Positions 22,969-38,749 of a stretch of DNA of 64,000 nt are shown one piece after another. A program made the position numbers and the translations under genes. The stretch's first letter is position 1, and each line of letters opens with the position of its first letter. The stretch is from Brachypodium distachyon (lineage: Eukaryota; Streptophyta; Magnoliopsida; Poales; Poaceae): NCBI RefSeq assembly GCF_000005505.3, contig NC_016133.3:30745008-30809007 (forward strand), given 5' to 3'. The notes beneath the pieces are model-generated. The model was not told the origin of the DNA and ran no database searches. It saw only the letters and a list, made by a program, of their open reading frames with translations.

Positions 22969-24389
22969 TGCAACCGCATGGGTCGCATGGCCACGAGAAC
23001 GCAAGATCGGGACAACTCCGTCCAAATGAAGATAGCATCACCTTCGTATTTATAATCGGTGTCTCGGTCTCTGTGGGACCTCGTCTTTCACTAGATTTAT
23101 TCCTGGGCATGAATGCATGATGGTGTCGCCCTCCTAGATCACGATATCATTCGGGCCCGTATGTCAATATCTATTTGACTCATTCACACGAGAATTTCCC
23201 CCCTTCACCTTGAATTTTCCTGTCATAACATTCACACGATGATCTCACGTTTGCATAATTGCATCCGTGAATGACCGAATCTAATACGTACCCCCGTACG
23301 AGATTTTAGTCTGTCTCGGCCGGCCGAGTAATCTATGCATCAACAGGGAAAGCAGCGGGGGCGGCAATTAAGTCAAAAGTCAAAACCTCAGCCGCCGCAA
23401 TTGCTCTAGCTTGTGCAACGGACAAGGCCGCGTACAATGTTTTGTGCTTACATTATGAAGGCTAGCCGAGGACGTACGGTAGCATAGTGGATAGCTGTAT
23501 ATCGAACAATGGGCGTAGAATTTGGTAAACCATCACAATTTCTAAGTTAATTATATAGAAGTACATCGAAAACCTGAAGCATATGAGTCGGTCACCGTCA
23601 ATCTTTAATTTTCGCGAATTCTGTTGAGCGACCGACCGCCGGGAGCTCTAGCTGCTCGTTAAGACAAAATGAATTCATTCAATCTAAATTCCGTGCATGT
23701 CAAAAAAAAAACCGTGAACTCGACGTAGTGCAACTTTTACTTGTGTTTGTGTCTATGTCAGTGGCCGGGTGCATGATAAAAAAAACTCATGACTTCTTAA
23801 TGAACACTTTCAAAAGGGTGAAGAAAGCAACCAAAAAGGGGTGATGCATCATGCATGACTGAAAACAGGAAAATTGCACGGTGCTGCAAATTAAGAACGG
23901 GAGAGAGAAAAAAAAAGTGGTACCCAGATTCATTCTGACTAGAGTATGGATTATAGCTGAAAGAGAAAGTGTCCGTCATAGTCCCTTTCGTAATTAACCT
24001 TGTTAATCTTGTCTTCTTGATATTGTATAGGATGATCGCGGAGACTGACCACCTAATACCGCGCACGCGGTGCTGGGTCCTGTTTCGCCCCTGATGCGAG
24101 TAGCAATTGCTCAGTTTGCTACCTCGTTCGATCATGCATGCGTGTGACGTGTCGTTGTGACTGCTTTCTCGTGCGTCCTCCATGACGTGATTACACTGGA
24201 CTTCGTCCCCGCCTCCCCGGTGGTGGCCAAGGTACGGGTCCGGCGGCGGCGGTATCTCCAGACTCCAGGTCAGTGATGGAGGATACCTGGATACGTACCT
24301 AGAACACCGAGGCTCTCCGAGAGACTCCTGCAGTGACCATTAAACACGCCTTCGTGCAGTCATGCCTTTTTTGATTGGGTAGAATATGT
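22969..24389. other. Intergenic sequence without a supported gene
   Basis: Mixed AT-rich DNA between the retroposon and the next small insertion. Short A runs occur at 23701-23710 and 23909-23917. A GC-rich patch at 24200-24270 includes GGCGGCGGCGG. I see no convincing ORF, exon or repeat boundary. Confidence 0.4.
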
Positions 24390-24398
24390 GTTTACATT

Positions 24399-24437
24399 TT
24401 TTTTTTCCAAAAAGGAAGAAGCCCCCAGCCTCTCTAA
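24399..24437 (-). mobile_element. Ultrashort LINE-type insertion (39 bp) with 9-bp TSD
   Basis: GTTTACATT occurs at 24390-24398 and again at 24438-24446. Between them is a poly(T) run followed by a short unique part (ccaaaaaggaagaag...). On the minus strand this is a truncated 3' end with a poly(A) tail, the expected product of an extremely 5'-truncated target-primed insertion. Confidence 0.6.
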
Positions 24438-24556
24438 GTTTACATTGGTTCCGAATGCAATTTTTCTAATTTTTTCTGGAGTAACCGTCTATTTATTTTC
24501 ATCATCGAACAACACGATGCAATATGCTCCTTCCCTTGCATGATTCGGATGTATTA

Positions 24557-24676
24557 CTTCTTCCATCCAACAAAAGATGTCTTAACTTTATTAAAAATTG
24601 GATGTATTTAGACATTACTTAGTGTATAGATGCATTCAAATTTAATCAAAGTTGAGACATCTTTTTTTGGACGGAG
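24557..24676. mobile_element. Stowaway-type MITE
   Basis: The left arm CTTCTTCCATCCAACAAAAG pairs with the right arm CTTTTTTTGGACGGAG, flanked by TA at 24555-24556 and 24677-24678. Internal arms are 'gatgtctta' and 'gttgagacatc'. 120 bp, non-coding. Confidence 0.8.
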
Positions 24677-24843
24677 TAAGTATAGAAGGAGAGAGTATCT
24701 AACTACGACCGAAAATCCACGAAGAGATCGCAAACATGATACAATTGCAAAAAAGACCCCTAACACAAAGGAAATAAAAAAGAAAAACCTTAGGATCTTC
24801 TTTGCCAAACTCCCTTGTTGCTATCCCCGAGCTCAAACCGCCA

Positions 24844-24966
24844 AAGAAGTAAGACAACAAACTGTAGGCGGACACTGGTATACCAGCCGCCCGACTCTCC
24901 TCGAATTAAGAAGTAAGGCAACAAGCTGCAGGCGAACCCTAGTATACCGCCCGACTGACTCGATCC
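24844..24966. repeat. Tandem duplication of about 60 bp
   Basis: Two adjacent copies begin AAGAAGTAAGACAACAAACTG and AAGAAGTAAGGCAACAAGCTG and share 'gtaggcg/gcaggcg', 'agtataccgcccgact' type text. They differ by several substitutions and small gaps, so the duplication is not recent. Confidence 0.65.
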
Positions 24967-25042
24967 ACAAAGCGCATCATGATGATGCGAGGCGAGCACG
25001 TAGGAGGAAAGCGCGTGGGATATCCCTTATAGTTCACCTGCT

Positions 25043-25061
25043 TTTTTATTTTTTGACCAAA
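25043..25061 (-). mobile_element. 19-bp poly(A)-tail-like insertion with 15-bp TSD
   Basis: TATAGTTCACCTGCT is found at 25028-25042 and 25062-25076. Only 19 bp separates the copies; on the minus strand it reads TTTGGTCAAAAAATAAAAA, which looks like the last bases of a LINE plus its tail. It is one of the shortest retro-insertions that could still be recognised. Confidence 0.55.
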
Positions 25062-25364
25062 TATAGTTCACCTGCTATAATAAATATGATACCAGCGTCC
25101 TTTATATTATGTCTACAAATCCTACCAGTCACCACTACCGGTCACCGCTAGTTATTCTCACTCTCTTCATCCACTTCATACGTGGGTTTTTGATATTTTC
25201 AGAAATTAATTAGATTTTGGGTTTTGTCAGGCCCGCATATAGTCCAAATTCTAATATCACTTCCAAGAATTAATTTAATGGGGCAAGTCCATAAATCTTT
25301 TGACAACAATGACACCAGAGGGGTGATAGGGCTCAGGCGAGAGACACAAAAGTACGTATTCTAT

Positions 25365-25416
25365 TTCAAATTTGGACTAAAATAACGACAATAATTTAAA
25401 ATCGGAGGAAGTACGT
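25365..25416. mobile_element. Probable remnant of a Stowaway-type MITE
   Basis: The right side reads GACAATAATTTAAAATCGGAGGAAGTA, a typical decayed Stowaway arm ending in a TA dinucleotide. The left side (tattctatttcaaatttgg) only partly resembles the complement. Probably internally deleted. Confidence 0.35.
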
Positions 25417-26014
25417 GAGATGAAAAGAGGAACCAAAATAAAAAAAGCTCAAAAAAGATGAGTAGTTTGAATTTTGATGTATTTAAAGTTGGGGATCAAA
25501 GTAAACCAGGTCGTGATGATAATAATAACCTGAGAGACGAAAGATCAACGACAACGAGCATGCGAAGCCGTGGTCCCGATGGCATTGAAGACGACGAGTC
25601 AACGACGACCTGCCGTCGAAGGCATAGACTACAGAATGACGTTTGAGAGGGAGAGGACAAGGAAAGGCAAATCAAAATGAAAAAAAACAAACAGTTGGGG
25701 GCAGGTGAGTATTGATATAGGAGTAGAAAATGTTTAGTTTTCTAAAAAAAAGGTGTTTAAGAAATGAACACACAGAGCCAACATGTGTCCCAGTAGGCCA
25801 GTACCACCTCGAACGAGAAGATATCACCTCTTCCCGACTTCGCAGTTCAACCAAAAAATTTCCATCCCCATCACGGTCACGGCACCCTATACCACACGCG
25901 CCCGCCCCGCCGCCCACGTCCCAAAACCCAGCGGCTGCGGTGATATCTCCTCAGCTCCTCTCCCCGCTCCCTCCCATAGTGCCATTCCGTTCGCTGGCGG
26001 TGCCGATCCACCGC

Positions 26015-30503
<4,489 letters not shown>

Positions 30504-31975
30504 AAGGCTTTGCATACGACTGCATATTTCTTGTGTAATAGCGATATGTTTGTAACTATAGTTCTATACCTATATTGTAGATGTTACTTGTCATTATATA
30601 TGAGAGCAGTGTAAATTATTTAAAAAGTTCTTTTGGTCATGTAACTGTATGACTCATGATTTATGAATGTTACAAGATTGTGTTTATGTGACGTGGTCTA
30701 CGGTCTATTCGAAACCATTCTGTGCCCCATGTTGTATGCTTTAGTCTGCATTTTAGCCATAAAAATGTACCTCGATGTTTTGATATCAAAGCTCGTCATT
30801 TGTGAATTTGAATTTTGTGTTCTGAGTTGCAGTTGCTATAGTGAAACAACCCTATAGTATATTTATTCACCTACTCACCTAAATCTTAATGGGGAACATA
30901 TACAACTGAATATAAGACACCAGAAATAAATCCATTCTGGGGACAGGCACTCTTGTTTTTTTGTGTGTGCATGGACAGGCACCGTTTCATGTGGTTCAAG
31001 AAAATTTAGCTACCCCCTAATTAGATGGTGCTGACAAGTGACAGCCTGGCAGGCTCTTTGTATCATAATTTCATTTATGGTAAAGACGACTTGTACAAGC
31101 CTTGCCCAACACCTTCAGGAAGTCTTGACTTTGATTACAAACCTACACAAAGGTATTTTCTGGATTTTTTTCAGTTTTCATAAACCTAATAAATCTTTAG
31201 TTCATTTGTATAGTCTCAAAGTACTTGAAGCTCCAGCTAACTGCATCCAATTGGCAGAGGCGACACGACCCTGCACTTCGTTGGACACAACGGAACAAAA
31301 CTATATCTGATAAGTTAGGGTGAATCTGACAACAGGTAGTGATACAAACTCCGAAGGATAGGGTAAGATTAGAAAACAACAAGACATTGTTTATGTTGGC
31401 TCGCATGGGCTGCTAACCTTTCCATGCATTGATTATTTGCATATTTGAGATTGTCCAAAAGGTTCCAGATGATTTGTGCTATTGGCTAACTGTTGAAATT
31501 TTTCAATACTGCCACATAAGTAATCATTAATTTTCAACACTGGGTAACTCCTGAACATCAGCTTTTTGTTGATAAATAATTACCCGTCTATTTTTGCCTC
31601 ACTACCAGTGGCTTTATCTGTTGAATCAAGAAATTCATACTCTGATTATTTCATATTTTATCCTGTTAAGTAGGAGTATGTGGTAGTGTCTTAGCACTAT
31701 GGATTGGTTTACTTATCTGCTTCCCCTGTCTTTGTGTTTGCCACATAAGCCAACCTCACTAGACAACGTCCAGATAGTAATCACATGGCAGCATCCAAGT
31801 TGTTGCACACCAATATATTGTTTTCACATTGTTTGATGGAGACAATTTATCAACTGTATTTGTTTTTAACATTGTTGCTGGATGTAAACAGATTGCCAAC
31901 CCTCATACGGAATCCCTTGTACTGTATCAAACTATCAATAAATTGTCGCATCATTGGGCTCTTATTAACTGGATA
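30504..31975. other. 3' flank of the CRK gene, no further gene
   Basis: AT-rich sequence that should contain the CRK 3' UTR and polyadenylation sites (for example AATAAA at 30926-30931). No ORF or repeat boundary is supported before the Mutator-like element at 31986. Confidence 0.4.
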
Positions 31976-33479
31976 TTAATAGTTCGATTTTGCTATACAC
32001 CAGTCGCCTGGTTTTTGTTTGAAAACCAGGCGACGCGCTGCACGTCCGATCGTTGCTTTGAGATCTGTGTTTCTTTGATGCGTCTGGTTGTTTCGTCCGA
32101 CCGCTCGCAGCTTTGTTTTTTTGAAATCTGCGCCGAGTTGTCTGTTAGCTGGTGGAACTATCGAGAAAACGGAGAGAGGAGAGGCGGGCGGGGAGGGGCT
32201 TGAGGCGATTCTGAGTTCCTCGTCACCGTCCTCTGTCCCGGCCGTGCCGCCGCCGTCCGGTGAGCTCCACCTTATTATTCCCCGCCTCTCTTCCAGCTTC
32301 TTTGTGCCCGTGTCACTGTTCTCGGCGGTTCGTTTTGCTTCCTGCCCGGCGAAATAGCGGGAGGGGGGCGGGGGCAGGAGCTCGCTGCTCTGTGGATCTG
32401 GCGTAGTTGTTCGTGAGGGTCTGGGTTCTCGTTTCCTGATGTGCTACAGCAGATCGTCCGTTGTTTTGAGGTTTGCTCATCGGCTGCGATGATTTTTTGG
32501 TTTATGCGTCGCGGGAGGACGCCATTCCCCCCCTCGCGTGGGGCTTTCGTGCTCTGCAGTGGCATCTCCAAGGGCGTGCGGGGAAATGTTTTGAGAGGAA
32601 TTGTTTGTGTGTGGTACAGAGCGGGGAGGTGTACTACTGTAATGATGATCTGTTTTTTGGGGATCCAACTTGATGATGTGTGGTAGTTGCCCTGGGGTGG
32701 TTAGGAGGGGCTGAGCTTGCTTGCCGATGGCATTTTTGTTGGGTTAGCAGTACTGTCATGACACTTTTTGGTGTTGGTTTGTTGGGGCATAGCAATTCAT
32801 GAGCAATGACAACTCATTTTTAGCCCGATTGCTCCAAACGTGAGGAAATCACATCCCCCAGTATTATCTAGTGTTCTATAACTGCAACTCGTTATGAAAA
32901 ACGTAACATATACATGCAATTTTTTGATAGGTTTTTGATTGCTTAAGCTGATGATTAATCGTTACAAGCGCAGTGATAGGTTTTTTGATCGCTTAAGCTG
33001 ATGCTTTTTTTCTGCATTTTTTGATTTGTAACAACTTGCAGACTATGTTCAGCTTTTTAGGTACTGCAAGCTAGCGATAGGGATGAATTACAGGTAGCGA
33101 TTTTTTTGTAACTCCACCATTTAAATTGGCTTTTCTGCACACCCACCTGAAAAATGGCAATTGCGTGTGTGGTTGTATAGGTGCAGTTGTGTCATGGGGG
33201 GTCTTTTCCACCCCTGGATGACAGCTAGCGCCCTTTTTTGATTTAATCATTTTGCATGTGATTTTTTGGATATGTCCAAATTCATTCTGCTTGTGATGTT
33301 TTGGTCGATCAATGTTGCGTATCCCTTCTCCGTCTGGGCTGGGGGGTGGGGGGGGGGGGTGGTGGTACCTTTAGTGTATGAATTTTTTGAAAGCACGTCA
33401 ACCTGAATTGTGCCATTCGTTACTTATTGTTTTCGGTTTTTGCTTCTCGTTAATTTGTCTCTTTTGATGCAGGAGCATC

Positions 33480-36345
33480 ATGCCTGACATTGACTCTGCC
33501 TCCGATGATGATGGATCAAGCTCAGATCCCCCTTCTGAGTCCTCTGATTTTGCACCTGCTAATTGGCATGGAGCTGCGAATGCTGGCGGTCCAGCAGCTG
33601 CCGATGCTGTAAGCGATCCTCTGCCCCGTGGTCTCATTCATTTGTTTTTTCATTTAATTTGCGCTTCCTGTTTGCATCTGTTTTCTTTTCAGGATGGTTA
33701 TTCTTCTTGTGATGAAAAAGACATAGATTTGATAATTGACAATATTAGCACACTGGAATGGAACTTTTGATTTTTGTTTGACCTCGTTCATGCATCAGTA
33801 AAACTTGAAGACTTGCAGATTTTTTTTTGTGATATATATTTTCCCTTTTTTGCAGCTCAAATCTTGTTTTCGTAAAAAGCGAAAACGTTGTGATGCTCAA
33901 TGTCACCACTTGAAAGTTAGCACGCCTCTTTTTTTGCTTTGCTTGATTTTTTTTTCCACTAAATTTTGCTGTGTCCCTTTTTTATTTTTTATTTTTACGT
34001 TGTTTATTTGATAGAGGCAAAAGAGGCATGAAGCCAACCAGGTGCCTGATCATAAAAAGGCTACTAACAGGGGAAATTTGGCTTGGTTGTCTCACATCAT
34101 CAATAGTATACCATCTGTCAAGAAAGAGATTATCTGTGGTTATGGGTTCCCCTTTGTTTTCCATCTCAATTCTTCTGGCGTGCCTCGGTCTTTTGCCCAA
34201 TGGATAGATGATCACATCCAGCCTGAGAGTTCTGACATTATTGTTGAGAGTGGTACTATTCATCTGGGGCCAGACACCTTTTCTGACGTTATTGGGTTTG
34301 GAAATTCTGGTTTCGATGTGAAAGTTGATTTTGAGGGTGCAAAGGAGCAATTTCTCTCACTAATGGGATTTTCTGAGCTTCCTACCATCAAACAGCTTGG
34401 CAAAATGCTCCTCACCAATGATCTTGCAAATGATAAATATTTTATCTGCTTTATGGTTGTTTTTCTGTCCAGTTTTTTGTGTCCTAATTCAAGTACATAC
34501 CCCAGCGTCAAGTACTTGGGTTCGTTGCTCATCGCCAATGATGTGAGGATTTACAATTGGGCATCATCTGGTCACAAGTGGTTTATTGAGAGTGTCATTA
34601 AATATCAAAAGGATAAGAGTAAATCAAAAGCTTTGTTTTCAAGGTCAAATCTCACTTTGGGGGGATGCATGTATGTCGCGGCAGTACGTCTCACTCTCCT
34701 TAAACCTTTTTATCCTTGTTTTTATTTTAGCAGCATTATGAAGGGCTCTTTTTATATTTTCCCCTGACCTAATTTCTGGTTTTCAGGTCAAGTACCTGGA
34801 TTTCGCCGATTTTGGCGAAGTGAAACTTGATAATTCTTTCCCTAGGACTCTAGTTTGGAAACATGATCTTATCAAAGATTTCGCTCGCCTTGACCAAAAG
34901 AGTGCTCATGAGTATGGCTTACGGAATGTATGTGTAGTTCTTTTTTGCATCAATTTTGTGATCTTTTTTGACTTTTTTCAAAAAACATTCCTAACTGATT
35001 TGCTTATAGATGTTCTTTTTCTTTTTCGAAGGTGAGAGATTTATCCAGGACTTGTTATGCTTCTGCTTCCAAATCCACTTGTGTCAGCTCATATCTGCCT
35101 CATTTTAAGTCTTCTTTGGAGAATTTGTTTCGCGATTCGCTACATGATAAAGTAATGACTCAACGTTGTTTTTTCTAAGTTCATGTAGCCGTCATCCCTT
35201 TATTTTTTGCATTAACGGCTGATATATAGTAGTATTTTTCTTGTGTTTTGTAGGTGGTACAAGACATATGCAATCTGTTTGAAAGATCTGAAAATAATCT
35301 TGGACGCGATGTCATGAATGCTGCGGGGCAGTTTTCTTATCTGCGCTCAACTGTATTCGAGATGCTAGTTATAAACTGAAAGGGTCTACTTCAAGTGGGA
35401 AAGAGCTGTCCCCTGTTGTTAATCAAAACCTGGCTGCATTTTCTGGAACTGTTCAAAACTGCAACAGAAATTTTGAAGCGATTGACACCGATGCTGCTGT
35501 TGATTCTCAAGCAACTGAAAAGATTGAAGATTCCTATGACACCGAACGGGCACATGATTTGCCAAACGAACCGTCTGATGCTGAAACTTTGGTAGTTAAT
35601 TCTGACACGGAACAATTAAGCAATCAAGGTATTCTGTGTGTGGTTTCTTAATTGTTTTGTTGGGTTAATTCATCCTTTTTATGTTAGCGAGCATTGTTAA
35701 TTTTCTCACTCTGTTTTTTACCTGATCATTCGTTCAAAGGAACATGTCGGAATCTTGTGAATGAAGTTTTTCCCCATGAAAGCAATAAATCTGGCACTAT
35801 CCGTGGACCTGATCGACTTGAAACTCTGAGTTCAGAACAACTGCAGTCGACGCGTGTGAATTTTAACTGTAACGAAAGTATGATCAAAGGTACTATTTGT
35901 GCTGAAATTGATTCTCTTTTTAATTGTCATTAGTATGAATTATAAATTGTGGGTTTTTTGACATGCATGGATGTACAAGATGTTGTTCTTTCTCAATCGA
36001 ATACTAGCGCTGTTTTGGCTTCTGCGCATGATGCCCTCCCTAACATCGACGATCACGAAACTTCTGAACATGGTCGCTTAATGCCAACGAATATGCATTC
36101 CGATCTTGTTGACTCTAAAACCTCAGGTACTATGACCTTTTTTCCTAGGTACTGTTGGAATAGATGTAATTCAAATTGAAATTTGTTTTTTACTATGTAT
36201 CTGAGTTCTATTTTTTTTTACAGGCCATTGTGATGCGGTACTGCCGAAAATTAGTACCATTCGAGGTTTGTGCCTATCCCCTCTGATGATTGTCATGTTG
36301 CACTGCCAACGTGCCACGGTCATGCAGTTGCAACCTCTAGCCCTC
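33480..36345 (+). pseudogene. Truncated multi-exon gene of the kind found with ULP1-like proteases in plant transposons
   Basis: Exons supported by splice sites and frame: 33480-33608, part of 33693-33768, about 33856-33919, 34015-34683, 34787-34927, 35032-35151, from 35254, then linker exons to about 36345. The N-terminus is acidic/Ser-rich (MPDIDSASDDDGSSSDP) and followed by a basic patch (RKKRKR). The main domain (34015-34927) includes WLSHIINSIPSVKKEIICGY, KYFICFMVVFLSSFLCPNS, NLTLGGCMYVAAV and KYLDFADFG. From memory such text precedes SUMO-protease (ULP1/C48) domains in grass elements. No ULP1 catalytic domain is seen here. A frame change near 35355-35380 introduces a stop. The function of the domain is unknown. 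Confidence 0.6.
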
Positions 36346-36383
36346 CTGATTCTAACATGCAGAAAACTGCAGGTGCTGTGCTT

Positions 36384-37520
36384 TTACTTCATTGTTTCCT
36401 TCTGAGTTTTCAACACGCTCTTTGTTTCTGAGTTTTCTTCTCCCAAGTTCACTTCGTATGCTCTTTCTATTCCTTCTGACATTGCATTAGACTGGCCAAG
36501 AGCATCATCTTTTTTAATCCAGTCATATTGATCTTCAACACGCTCTTCTTCTAAACTAGATGACATACCAATATCATTCTGCATGTTGTACATTGCCTCA
36601 AGCTCATTTTGCTCCATTTCACTAACATTGATGTGTCGATCGCTTGTCATGTAAAAAGAGTGCTGCAAAGGATACAGTAAACGTAACTGTTATGAGTTTT
36701 TGTTCTCACATCATTGTTTTTTGTTTTTGTGTGCCATGTCAATGAATTATTATTGATTTTGTTTATACTTACATCATCAAGATATTCAGAGAAAGTGTCG
36801 TCACCCAAATCCAGCTGGTCATATGGAGCAGTAAGGAGGTGCATAAACCCACCAATCTCCCGGGCGTCTCCCGCAGCAGCAGGTACCTGAAATTTTTGAG
36901 AGACAACTAAGTTTCTGTATTTTTATCCTACATCTATTTTTTTTCAACAGCCACACTTACAGTTGTTTGAGCCAGCTCTCGCATAATCTGTGTATATGTC
37001 ATTTCTTGAGAGAGTGTCATCTGCAAATTTTGTTAATTTTGCTTGTTACCAAAATGCAGTCATCAACTTAATACAGTACAAGTCACAGTTCAATTGTCCT
37101 TCATTTTTCGCTTTTAAACACCATACCTGTTGTTGAGCTTCCTCATTTGATAGCATGCAACCAAAATTTTCACAGGTCAAATGTAATGAACTGTTCTGTA
37201 ATTTCAGTAAAAACAACATACAGTTTCTTGGTTCACTTTTCTGCAATTATCTGTGTACAACAGCGCAATTCAGGGTGTTTCTTGGTTTCTAGCGGTTGAA
37301 AGAGTGAAATTGCAGCCCAATAAGACATGATTTAGCATGATTCAGGGTGTTTAGCAAGCAGCAATTCGACAGTTGACCCATACCCTTTTCACTTTTTTTT
37401 GCACTGTGATAATGACATAACGTCATCTTGCATGCAGGCAGCTTCCAGAGAAGAAGAAGGGGATTCGGGCAAGAAGAACAACAAAGGGACATACCTTGAA
37501 GATCGGAGGTTAGGTTCCAT
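36384..37520 (-). pseudogene. N-terminal part of a second element gene, possibly the transposase gene
   Basis: On the minus strand, exons with good GT-AG borders are 37195-37127 (NSSLHLTCENFGCMLSNEE), 37020-36961 (MTLSQEMTYTQIMRELAQTT), 36886-36773 (VPAAAGDAREIGGFMHLLTA, DDTFSEYLDD) and 36662-36384 (HSFYMTSDRHINVSEMEQNE onward). The last three join in frame. A possible first exon with ATG at 37520 does not join in frame as I read it. The protein is acidic, with no recognised domain, and ends at a stop just where the opposite gene also ends. By position it could be the N-terminus of a FAR1/MuDR-type transposase whose catalytic part was deleted; this is inference. Confidence 0.45.
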
Positions 37521-37946
37521 GTCCCGCCGATTTTGTGCCCCCCGGTCGCCGTGATCTTTTTATCCAGTCACCCCCCCTCGCCGCCAGGTGAGTTTCTGGG
37601 GATCCGCACGCCGCTGATCTGTCCTGGGGTGTGTTAGCGGTGGTTTTGTGCTGCGTGGGGTCTTTTTTTGACGGGCTAGCTATGTGTGGGCCTTTTTTTT
37701 GCTTCTGCTTGGGCCAGAATGCACCCAGTGGGCTTGACTTAGGGCACAAAAGCACCAAAACTGCCTGCTTTTTGAATGTTTGGCCAGTTCGCCTCCAAAT
37801 AGTACATGTTGATCGGTTTTGTCAAAATTTTCAGGCAACTGCTTTTAACAGCCAAAATCAGGCGACTGGAAGAAGATCAAAATTCAGGCGACTGATTTCT
37901 GTTGCAAAACTAGGCGACTGCCTGGTAGACAGACCCTTAATAGTTC

Positions 37947-38531
37947 TAGGAAAAAAGGATAGTGACAACCACAATAAATTAATAACCTATTGCTTTCTTT
38001 GTTTCTTATACTAGGTTGTTGAGGTAAGTTGTCTTGGTTACGGTTAAGCTTAGACATGTTTTGACCGTTGTGTTTCAGATCTGTTATGCCTTATGTACAG
38101 TCTGTGTTGTAGGGCATTCAAATATATTAAATAGCCTGTTGCTATATACCTGTATGTTATATTTTGGACAGAGGACTGGAGACCCCACCGTTATATGATA
38201 ATAATATTATTAATAGTTAACAAGAGAAGAGCATATATATTGTTGTGTGTATTAAGCACGAGGGGTTAGGATGTAGAAGGTAAATACCCTGAAAGATCCT
38301 ACTACTACATAATTAGGAGAGAGAATCTATCCAGATAAGTAGGAAGTCTTAGACTCACCCCTAAATCTATCTGATTGCGGGAGCAGATGCTTCTTAAATA
38401 GAGTCTTCTGGGATTAAAAGCTAGGTGATAGATTCTCAAAAGATCTTAGCATTCCTTTCTCCCATATGTGTCATGCCACGGTGATGAAAACTTACAAGGA
38501 AAAGGGTTTGAAGAAGGCAGTGTGTCCAGAG
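37947..38531. other. Intergenic AT-rich stretch
   Basis: No gene is supported. On the minus strand some text near 38400-38530 may extend the old LINE at 38750-39470, but the frame is poor. Confidence 0.3.
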
Positions 38532-38548
38532 CAAATGGGATGCTCTAT

Positions 38549-38724
38549 GCGCTTCTGGTTCCAGATTTGTCGGCCACCTGAGCTGCCTGCTGCTGTTTTA
38601 CTCTTCCCTTTTAGTTGTTTGTTCGTTGCCCTCTTCTCCTGTATAGCCTCACCTTTTGTTCTGTTCTGTATTATACTATTCCTTAATTAATGAATAACAG
38701 CGCTGCTGTTTTTCGTCAAAAATA
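38549..38724 (+). mobile_element. 5'-truncated LINE 3' end with 17-bp TSD
   Basis: CAAATGGGATGCTCTAT occurs at 38532-38548 and again at 38725-38741. The 176-bp insert is T-rich, non-coding 3' UTR-like sequence ending in TTTTTCGTCAAAAATA. The perfect 17-bp TSD and short A-rich tail identify a recent target-primed insertion. It lies just left of, or within, an older minus-strand LINE remnant. Confidence 0.8.
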
Positions 38725-38749
38725 CAAATGGGATGCTCTATATCGTGAG

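Larger units (their letters stand above)
31986..37936. mobile_element. Mutator-like DNA transposon with two convergent truncated genes
   Basis: TTAATAGTTC flanks the element at 31976-31985 and 37937-37946, a perfect 10-bp TSD. The ends are imperfect inverted repeats of about 30 bp sharing AGTCGCCT.GTTTT (left 32001-32013; right as the complement at about 37906-37918). The motif CAGGCGACTG is repeated near the right end (about 37861, 37888, 37912) and inverted at the left end (32000-32034), like subterminal binding sites. One multi-exon gene runs rightward from 33480 and another leftward from about 37520; both stop near 36350-36384. No transposase catalytic domain is present, so this looks like a derivative with a central deletion. 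Confidence 0.75.

Noticed and set aside
25730..26014. N-terminal extension of the CRK protein from an upstream ATG
   Set aside because: It would place 95 residues of unlike composition before a clear signal peptide; treated as 5' UTR.
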